Source: Tetradesmus obliquus | Taxonomy: Eukaryota; Chlorophyta; Chlorophyceae; Sphaeropleales; Scenedesmaceae | Reading direction: 5' to 3' | Assembly (NCBI GenBank): GCA_030272155.1 | Contig: CP126203.1 | Location: 1,798,001-1,862,000, forward strand | Length of the DNA stretch: 64,000 nucleotides | In this document: positions 57,256 through 64,000 of the stretch, piece by piece | How the letters are laid out: each line of letters starts with the position of its first letter | Numbering within the stretch: position 1 is the first letter of the stretch | The notes under the pieces: generated by a model | Told to the model about the DNA's origin: nothing | Database searches by the model: none | The model's input: the letters and a program-made list of their open reading frames with translations, nothing else | Position numbers and translations under genes: made by a program

Positions 57256-58763
57256 GCTACTCCTGCTGCTGCTACCTGCAGCAACAATGACCTCACTGGC
57301 CCCCTGCCTGTTGCGGACCACTGGCGTGATCTCACCACCTACCAGCTCAGCGACAACAGCTTCACAGGGAGCCTGCCGCTGCAGCTGTGCTTGGCTGCAC
57401 ATATCCTGGAGACGCTGGATCTGAGCAGGAACCAGCTGACTGGCGCACTGCCTAACCAAGTTGGTGAGTGGAGACGGTGGTGGTCAGGTGTGCTGGGTGG
57501 ACTGAAGACCTGCCTCAATGACAGCAACCGCTTCATTGGCATGCCTCACCCCACTTGCTTCTTGTCGCCTCACTGCTGCTGCTGCTGCGCTGCTGCCCTG
57601 CGGGTGTGCTGGGTGGGCTGAAGACCTTCCTGAATGCCAGCAACCCCTTAACTGGCATGCCTCGCCCCACTTGCTTCTCGCCGCCTCACTGCTGCTGCTG
57701 CTGCTGCTGCTGCTGCCGCTGCTGCTGGTGCGCAGGTGTGCTGGGAGGGCTGAAGACCTTTTTGATTGCCAGCAATCGCTTCACCGGCACCATCACGGAG
57801 GACCTGCTGTACCTGCCAGCCATACGCCACATCGACATGAGCGACAACAACTTCTTCGGCATCCTGCCCGCTGTGGCGCTGGGGTGAGCCTTGGTTGCAC
57901 ATAACACTGTTACATGACTGTTACATTGTCACACTTACCAGCCATACGCCACATCGACATGAGTTACAAGAACTCTCTTCGGCATCCTGCCCGCTGTGGC
58001 GCTGGGGTAAGCACCTGACTTAGAGCAGGCTGTCTTTGGCTGCACACAGCAGCTCACACGGCATCCTGTACTTTGGAGTACACCAGTACCTAAGCATAAT
58101 GCATGCTTAGGTACTGGTGTAAAATAACAGTTTTAGGCATGGTGACTGCACAACTGCGCATCTGCAAGCATTGCTGGAACAGAAGCCCCCCTGGTGTACC
58201 CCAAGTACAGGTGATTGCTGCTGGCTCCAAGCTCTGCATAAACGCAACAGCACCCTCAGTCATTTAAATATCCATGCTGGTGCCCACAGCTGCTGACGGG
58301 GCGTTACGACATCGTTCTGCCTGCACACCCGCAGGTTCCCATATGGCCTGCTGGATATTGATGTCAGCAACAACTCAGGCATCACAGGCATCGTTCCGGC
58401 ACAGATGGGGTGAGCACTGTCTCTGTAGGAGAAGTCTATGGGTTTAGGGGTTAGGTTTAGGGTCTAGTTAATGTTGGCTTTATAAGCAGCAATTCAGGCA
58501 TCACAGGCATCGTTCCGGCACAGATGGGGTGAGTGCACATGGGAACTTCACGCTCAGCTGAACACATGTGGTGCAAGCACTGCTAGCATTGCCATCAGCG
58601 TGCAGGTTTACAGCACCTGAGATGGTAGCGATTGTTATCCATCCATGTCTTCACCGGCCTGCAGCAAGAAGGTGCCCTGAGTAACCCTGGCCTGATGTCA
58701 GTCCATCCTTTTCATCATGCCTTCTTCCCTCCGCATGGCACATACTAATCGCAACGCCGCTTG

Positions 58764-58802
<39 letters not shown>

Positions 58803-61800
58803 AGGTACCTCTTCGCGCTGCAAAAGGCCCACTTCACCAACACCAGCATGACCTGCAGCGGCATCATCCAATGATGTCATCTTCAGAGCTTTACCTCTGG
58901 CTGACAAACACACTATGTGTGCCGCCGCCGCCACCACTGCTGCTGCTGCTGCTGCTGCAGGTACCTTTTTGCGCTGCAAAAGGCGCGCTTCACAAACACC
59001 AGCATGGCCTGCAGCGGCATCATCCGGCCCTACAACGTGACCACCAACGCCAGCTGCTCAAACCCCGACTACTGCAAAACCCCGCAGCAGTTTGGCGACA
59101 AGGCCACTGCAAAGATGTTTTGCAGCGAGTCACAGGTGCTGCCGTGCTTTCTGCGGTTCTCAGAAGAGAGGCAACCTCTTGATGATGCCAGCAACATGCG
59201 CTGCAGATACATCCTGCGGAAGCTGCCAGAGCAAGCGAAAGCAGATTGTGCGGCTGCAACTGGCATGTACGGGCTTGGGGCGGAAGCGGAGGAAGTGCTG
59301 CCGGACATTGTGAGGGACGCGCAGCAGCAGCAGTGGATGCTGGACCCTGTGTACTTCCAGTACCGTGGCTGCAGCTGCTTGACGGTGAGCGGCGCTTTCA
59401 TCCATGTACTGGCTGCTGTATGCTTGCATGTGAGAGTGCTGAGCAGCAGCAGTGGATGCTGGACCTTGCGTACTTCCAGTACCGCGGCTGCACTTGCCTG
59501 ACGGTGAGCGGCTGCTGGTGTTTATGTGTATGTTAGTGCTTGGTGCTAACGTCGTTGACTGCGCTTGCGTCCAGGACTTGCCGGAGGTTTTCTTGTTGTA
59601 CGATGCATTGTGCTGCAACTGGCATGCATGGCCTGGGGCAGGAGGTCAAATAGGTGTTGCTTGACATTGTGCGGGACGCGCAGCAGTGGATGCTGGACCC
59701 TGTGTACTTCCAGTACCGTGGCTGCAGCTGCTTGACGGTGAGCGGCGCTTTCATCCATGTACTGGCTGCTGTATGCTTGCATGTGAGAGTGCTGAGCAGC
59801 AGCAGTGGATGCTGGACCTTGTGTACTTCCAGTACCGCGGCTGCAGCTGCCTGACGGTGAGCAGCGGTGTGATGCATTTGCAGGCTGCTGTATGCGTGCA
59901 TGTAAGAGTGATCAGCAGCAGCAGTGCATGCTGGACTCTATTTGTTTCCAATACCGCGGCTGCAGCTGTGTGACGGTGAGCAGTGGCGTGATCCATGCAC
60001 ATGCTGCTGCCTTCTTGCAGCAGTACTGTGTGCAGACGCGGTCTCAGCTCATCTCCAAAGCATGTGACGCTTGTGATGGTGCAGTTGTCAGAGGTTCCAG
60101 CTTTGTCTAGAGCAACAATTCACACCTGCAATATGCCGCACATGCTGTCCCTGCAGGGCTGTGGTGAGGTGTGGAGTGCCAACAGCACGGTGCTGCGCTG
60201 CAACCGAACCTTTTATTACCTGTCTCAAGAACGACCTGCTGTCTGCTGTCTGCCGTCTGCTCTTCAAACTGTTGATTTTACCCCTGCAGGGCTTTGGTGA
60301 GGTGTGGAGCGCCAACAACACCATTCTGAGGTGTGCCGAGCTGCCCAGCAGTGACAAGCGTTCCACCATCATCGTGTCAGTAACTTCAGCAGTGGCGGGC
60401 CTCGCGCTGCTGAGCGCGCTGCTGCTGGTGGCTCAGCTGTACATGCGGACCCAACCCAAGTGGCTACGGGAGCATATTATGGAGTCAAAGAGGAAGCAGG
60501 GGGCTCCTAGGTGCAGGACTCGGGGTGATAAGGTGCATGTCAGCATTGTGGTAACTGATGTGAAGGATTACACCGCGCTGACAAGGGCGCAGCCGGAGGC
60601 AATGAACCGGGCGATCGGCGTGCACAACAACATCCTGAGGAAGGTGAGGGCGTTGGATGTTTGACCGATGTTTGACCAAGGTTTGACCGGAGTTTGACCA
60701 GCAGATCTCAGCTGGCATGGACAATGCACAGCCATCAGGCGCTCTGCACACATGCAGGAACTTGTTCAATGTGCCTATTTCATGTGTTGTGACGGGTATG
60801 TCTGTATCTGCTGTTATTTTGGTTGGTCATGCTGTTGCTGAGTCAGCTGCCGCTGTGTCTTGCTGCAGGCCTGCCACACGCATGCAGGATATGTGCTTGA
60901 CCAGGAGGGTGACAGCTGGACGGTGGCCTTCAGGGAGGCGGAGGATGCAGTGGCCTTCAGCCTGCAGGTGAGAAGGGGGGTGCGAAATGTGTTACTTTTG
61001 CGTTTGAATGTGGGTAGGGCAAGTGACAGCTGGACGGTGGCATTTTCACACAGGCGGAGGATGCAGTGGCCTTCAGCCTGCAGGTGAGCTGACCGGGGGT
61101 TTCAAAACTGCTTAATTTAGCTTTCTCTGGCCAAACCTGAACACGTGTTTCTGTGTGATCCTCCTGTGGCAAGCCATATGGCATCGCAGCTGCTGCTGCT
61201 TTTTGCCAGTGCCAGCACATCATATGCTTCAGAGCCATTGCCAATCTTCTGCCACTTGGGCATTTGCCTGCTGTTGTCCTTGCTTGCTGAGTGCAGGTGC
61301 AGCAGGCACTTGCCCGCAAGGCATGGATCCTTCTATACAGCGATGACTTATTGACACAGCCCTACTTTGGCTTCCCCATTCCCTGCTCTTGCACTATATA
61401 TGTTGCCAGTCAACGCAACCGCTGATGCAAGTACATGCTGTTGCACCACCGCTGCCCTGCTGTGCGTCTGTCATTTGCTTGCTGCTGCTCGAGTGCAGGT
61501 GCAGCAGGCGCTTGCGCGCAAGGCCTGGATCCTTCCAAACAGCGACTATGCGCTGCCTGGCAGTACACCTGGCTTGGCTAAGCCGCCTGATGTGCAGCAG
61601 TACTTTGACACAATGCGGGGTGAGGCCTTTTCAGCCAAAGGCAGCACAGTTCTCAGTGACCCGGGAACAGCAGCAGCAGCTGGTGTGCCTGCAGGCAGTG
61701 GTGTGCTGCCTAACGGGCATGTACATAATGAGCTTGCTGCTGCAGAAGCAGCAGCAGCCTCAGCATCCACAGAAGGCCCTGCAGCAGCACCAGCAGCGGG

Positions 61801-64000
61801 AGGTAGCAGTATTGCCGGAGGTCCTTTCGCCAGTTCAAACACACAGCAGCAGGCATTACAGCAGCAGCAGCAGCAACAGCAACAGCAGCAGCAGGGGGAC
61901 ATCTCACTGCGTGTGCGGGTGCCACTAAACAGCAGCTTCACTCACAGTGCAGGCAAAGGCCTAGGCAGCAGTGTCAGTGGCAGCTCAGAAGCAGTGCAGC
62001 CGCACGGCAGATCCTCGCCAGGCGGCATGCTAAACCGCATCCTCGGCAAAACCCTCAGCCGCCAGGGCAGCAATAACAGCGGCCCGATATCACCTGCTGC
62101 CACTTCAGCAGCTAACAGTGACGTGGCGCTGAGCGCGGGAGAGAACAGCATGACGCTAGCAGACACTGCAGCAGCAAACAGCAGCTTGCGGCGCCAGGAT
62201 GTGCCATTTGGGCAGCAGCACTCGCACAGAGAGCCTTCACATGCGGGTGTGTCTGAAGGCAGCAGTGCCACCAAGCTACAGAAGACTGCCACCTTTATGC
62301 AGAGGCTGACTGGCAGGGGCAGCGGCATGGGTACGATTGGCGGCAGCAGCAACTTGGGCGGCAGCACTGCAGCAAAGCAGGGCCCGATCAAGGTGCTGCA
62401 GCTGGCGGTGCGCATCGGCATTGCCTCTGGGCTGCTGCCGTACGGCTGTGACGTCAGCGAGTGCGCGGTGAAGTTCAGGGCCAAAGGTGAGCAGAAATGC
62501 ACGCCTATTTTGCTGTACCATGGCATTGCTTCGGGGCTGCTGCCATACGGCTGTGACGTTGTTCTGTCAGACGTCAGCGAGTGCGCGGTGAAGCTCAGGG
62601 CAAAAGGTGAGGGAAGCAACATACCTTGTTTTTGTATCAACAGTGTAGTGCTGAAAGGCTGTCCAATGTTGGGGCTGATGTTGGGGAGTGCGCGGTGAAG
62701 TTCTGGGCGAAAGGTAAGGTGAACAACATGCCCGCTGTTATGCACAATATTGTTGCAGAAGGTCCTGTGTCCAATGTTGCGCACAAGTGCAGCGCGTCTC
62801 GCTAGCGTACACCCCACCTAGGGCCTTGGTTCTTCATTCTGTGTCACTGAGCACCACTGCATGCTGCATGCTCTGCGCTGCAGAGCTGGTGTCCGATGTT
62901 GCCAATGGCGACCAGATTTCGCTAGCTCAGCCGCTCTCTGTTTTGTCTGCAGGCACTGCCGCCTCTCTTTGAATCCCTTGCCTGTGAAGCCCTCTGATTC
63001 TGCCTGGCGTCTCTGCTTGCTTGTGTGACTGGTGTCCGATGTTGCGAATGGCGGCCAGATCTTGCTTGACGAGCCCACCTTCCTGCTGGTGAAGGACAGC
63101 CTCACAGTGCTGGGCACTCTCCATCACTGCTTGAGAGACCCACAACACTGAGATCATGTGCTGCCTGCCGCCTGCCTGCACAGCTGGTGCCGGTTGCCGA
63201 CAATGGCGGCGAGGACTTTGCTGCTCTTTGTCAGCCATGTTGCTGCGTGCTGTGTGCTGTGCCGCAGAGCTGGTGTCCGATGTTGCGAATGGCGGCCAGA
63301 TCTTGCTGGATGAACCCACCTTCCTGCTGGTGAAGGACAGCCCCACGGTGCTGGGCACGGTCAACGACTCTTTGACTAACCCACAACACTTGACTTTGTG
63401 CTGCCGCCTGGCTGCACAGCTGGTGCCGGATGCTGCCATATGGCTTCCAGGACTCTGTAGCTCAGCTGCTCCTTGTTGAATACACAGGCATGTTGCTGCG
63501 TGCTGTGTGCTGTGCCGCAGAGCTGGTGTCCGATGTTGCAAATGGCGGCCAGATCTTGCTTGACGAGCCCACCTTCCTGCTGGTCAAGGACAGCCTCACG
63601 GTGCTGGGCACGGTCAATGATGCGGGCTTTGACGACAGCATGCTGCAGCAGCTGCTGCAGGCCAAGGTGGTGGGCCGGCTGCAGGAGCAGCTGGCGTGCT
63701 ACTGCCGATAGTGAGTTGCCGCAGCAGCAAGGAGGAAGAGCTGTGCAACAAGAGTGTGTGCCGGACATGATCAAAGTGCAGCAGTGTGTTTGTCCGGATG
63801 TGCTCACCAGCTCTTGCGCTGTAGATAATACATCAGCACATGCTCCTGCATATAAAACCAGCCCGCCCTGAAGTGACGTGTACTGCCGACTTGTGCTTTC
63901 ATTGCAGCGTGTCGCGTGAGCTGTCGTTTACCGGAGGCCTGCTGGATCGCGAGCCCCAGGACTACGACAACGACGCGATCGTATGCCACATGGGCGCGTT
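52737..64000 (+). CDS. LRR receptor-like class III nucleotidyl cyclase (runs off right edge)
   Basis: Fifteen exons so far: 52737-53273, 53727-53835, 54422-54511, 55192-55337, 55819-55867, 56555-56651, 57282-57463, 57736-57883, 58335-58409, 58961-59384, 60290-60643, 60869-60967, 61499-62486, 63521-63710, 63908->64000; all phases consistent, over 1190 residues. Signal peptide, a Cys-rich cap (WFGITCCKA), plant-type LRRs (LTDINLSNNFLTGTLPDWLGSL, LDLSNNDLTGPLP, LDLSRNQLTGALP), a second Cys-rich region, and one membrane helix (about 645-670, VTSAVAGLALLSALLLVAQL). The cytoplasmic cyclase starts KVHVSIVVTDVKDYTAL (metal Asp 709) and continues GYVLDQEGDSWTVAF (metal Asp 752). An Ala/Gln/Ser insert of about 280 residues precedes VRIGIASG and the GGQILLDEPTFLLVK part. 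The purine-site Lys is Asp (748) and the usual VN.AAR is SECAVK, so activity and cAMP/cGMP choice are open. Confidence 0.9.
53880..54104 (+). repeat. Two donor-side copies of LRR exon 2 end
   Basis: About 53886-53946 and 54048-54104 match DDAWGDMVHLKVLNL and donor of the exon ending at 53835. Confidence 0.9.
54630..55045 (+). repeat. Copies of LRR exons 3 and 4 in one intron
   Basis: LTDINLSSIFLTG (54630-54670) and TDINLSSNFLTS (54758-54795) are donor-side copies of exon 3. About 54970-55045 is an acceptor-side copy of exon 4 (GTLPNWLGSLANLEVLN); the true exon starts at 55192. Confidence 0.9.
55405..55580 (+). repeat. Donor-side copies of LRR exon 4 end
   Basis: About 55415-55460 (DIGKLSKL) and 55535-55580 (SIGRLRKLCEVNL) resemble the exon end at 55305-55337 and carry donor-like GTGAG or GATGAG. 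Embedded in (CAG)n. Confidence 0.75.
56205..56795 (+). repeat. Copies on both sides of LRR exon 6
   Basis: Acceptor-side copies of SSLIQLNLRANSL at about 56208, 56321 and 56405; donor-side copy of PVQQCAKLVQLDL at 56748-56795. The true exon is 56555-56651. Confidence 0.9.
57005..57110 (+). repeat. Acceptor-side copy of LRR exon 7 start
   Basis: Matches NNDLTGPLPVADHWRDLTTYQLSDNSFT with small frameshifts; the true exon begins at 57282 behind a (CTG)n acceptor. A third fragment (57155-57190) is seen near tgacctcatgcgcc. Confidence 0.85.
57484..58012 (+). repeat. Copies on both sides of LRR exon 8
   Basis: Acceptor-side copies of GVLGGLKTFLxASN at about 57487-57535 and 57605-57665; donor-side copy of LPAIRHIDMSxNNFFGILPAVALG at 57938-58003. 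The true exon is 57736-57883. Confidence 0.9.
58080..58120. repeat. Perfect 18-nt stem inverted repeat
   Basis: Arms 58080-58097 and 58103-58120 are exact reverse complements around a 5-nt loop. It sits in the intron between LRR exons 8 and 9, in an AT-richer patch. A related fragment (ctggtgtacc) occurs at 58191. Confidence 0.95.
58482..58875 (+). repeat. Copies of LRR exon 9 end and exon 10 start
   Basis: 58487-58530 repeats SNNSGITGIVPAQMG and donor (true exon end 58409). About 58767-58875 repeats (CTG)n, acceptor and YLFALQKAHFTNTSMTCSGII (true exon start 58961). Between them, 58440-58470 holds taggggttaggtttaggg. Confidence 0.9.
59440..59980 (+). repeat. Four donor-side copies of exon 10 end
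   Basis: About 59440-59507, 59668-59744, 59797-59865 and 59918-59980 encode QWMLDPVYFQYRGCSCLT variants with GTGAGC donors (true exon end 59384). Larger blocks including intron sequence (gctttcatccatgtactggc) are repeated too, so the unit is over 110 bp. Confidence 0.95.
60152..60205 (+). repeat. Acceptor-side copy of exon 11 start
   Basis: GCGEVWSANSTVLRC with a CTGCAG acceptor; true exon at 60290 reads GFGEVWSANNTILRC. Confidence 0.85.
61018..61340 (+). repeat. Copies of exon 12 end and exon 13 start
   Basis: 61022-61083 repeats DSWTVAF..EDAVAFSLQ and donor, missing part of the middle. 61298-61340 repeats VQQALARKAWIL with acceptor ahead of the true exon 13 at 61499. Confidence 0.9.
62515..62715 (+). 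repeat. Two donor-side copies of cyclase exon 13 end
   Basis: 62522-62607 encodes IASGLLPYGCDVVLSDVSECAVKLRAK, with five more residues (VLSDV) than the true exon end, and a GTGAG donor. 62683-62714 is a shorter, degenerate copy. The frame is open from the true exon through the first copy. Confidence 0.9.
62878..63375 (+). repeat. Three acceptor-side copies of cyclase exon 14 start
   Basis: About 62883-62925, 63027-63120 and 63265-63372 encode ELVSDVANGGQILLDEPTFLLVKDS variants, the last one over 100 nt and nearly identical to the true exon at 63521. The middle copy lacks a clear CAG acceptor. Confidence 0.95.

Noticed and set aside
61367-61498. Upstream extension of the open frame before cyclase exon 13
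   Set aside because: The CAG acceptor at 61498 and phase with exon 12 place the exon start at 61499; the upstream part contains intron text shared with the decoy at 61298.

Overview
The window is nuclear DNA from a eukaryote, most likely a chlorophycean green alga of the Scenedesmus/Tetradesmus kind. The reasons are very intron-dense genes with GT-AG introns, a plant-type SECA2, class III cyclase and Scenedesmus-like Cys-rich wall-type proteins, Ala/Gln/Ser runs from CAG/CTG triplets everywhere, and scattered TTTAGGG-like units. The genus is inference; the green-alga call is firmer. I see no rRNA, tRNA, CRISPR array or recognisable transposon.

Layout. Minus strand, left to right: the 3'-ward part of a low-complexity Ser/Thr/Ala-rich gene that leaves the left edge (1-3145); a secreted, single-pass membrane protein with four CBM1-like cysteine modules and a Pro-rich spacer (3702-10724); a RING finger + protein kinase + TPR fusion (11645-20168); a chloroplast SECA2-type SecA ATPase in at least 22 exons (20731-34360). 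Plus strand: a mitochondrial-type RMD1/RRG (DUF155) protein (35566-39317). Minus: a 93-residue single-pass membrane protein (40783-41915). Plus: selenoprotein-O family AMP transferase (42166-50959) and an LRR-transmembrane-class III nucleotidyl cyclase that leaves the right edge (52737->64000). The gene models were assembled by hand from splice signals, and codon phase is consistent at every internal junction listed.

The genes do not form a pathway. SECA2, RMD1 and perhaps the 93-residue protein are organelle housekeeping; the cyclase and the RING-kinase are signalling proteins; the CBM protein belongs to the cell surface.

The outstanding feature is genomic. Nearly every gene carries, in the introns next to its exons, partial copies (about 30-150 nt) of the neighbouring exon end together with its splice site. 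Copies of an exon start plus acceptor lie upstream of the true exon; copies of an exon end plus donor lie downstream. More than 60 such copies are visible in eight genes. Alongside this, many introns end in (CTG)n running into the acceptor CAG, and several begin with (CAG)n just after the donor, so the two intron ends are complementary.
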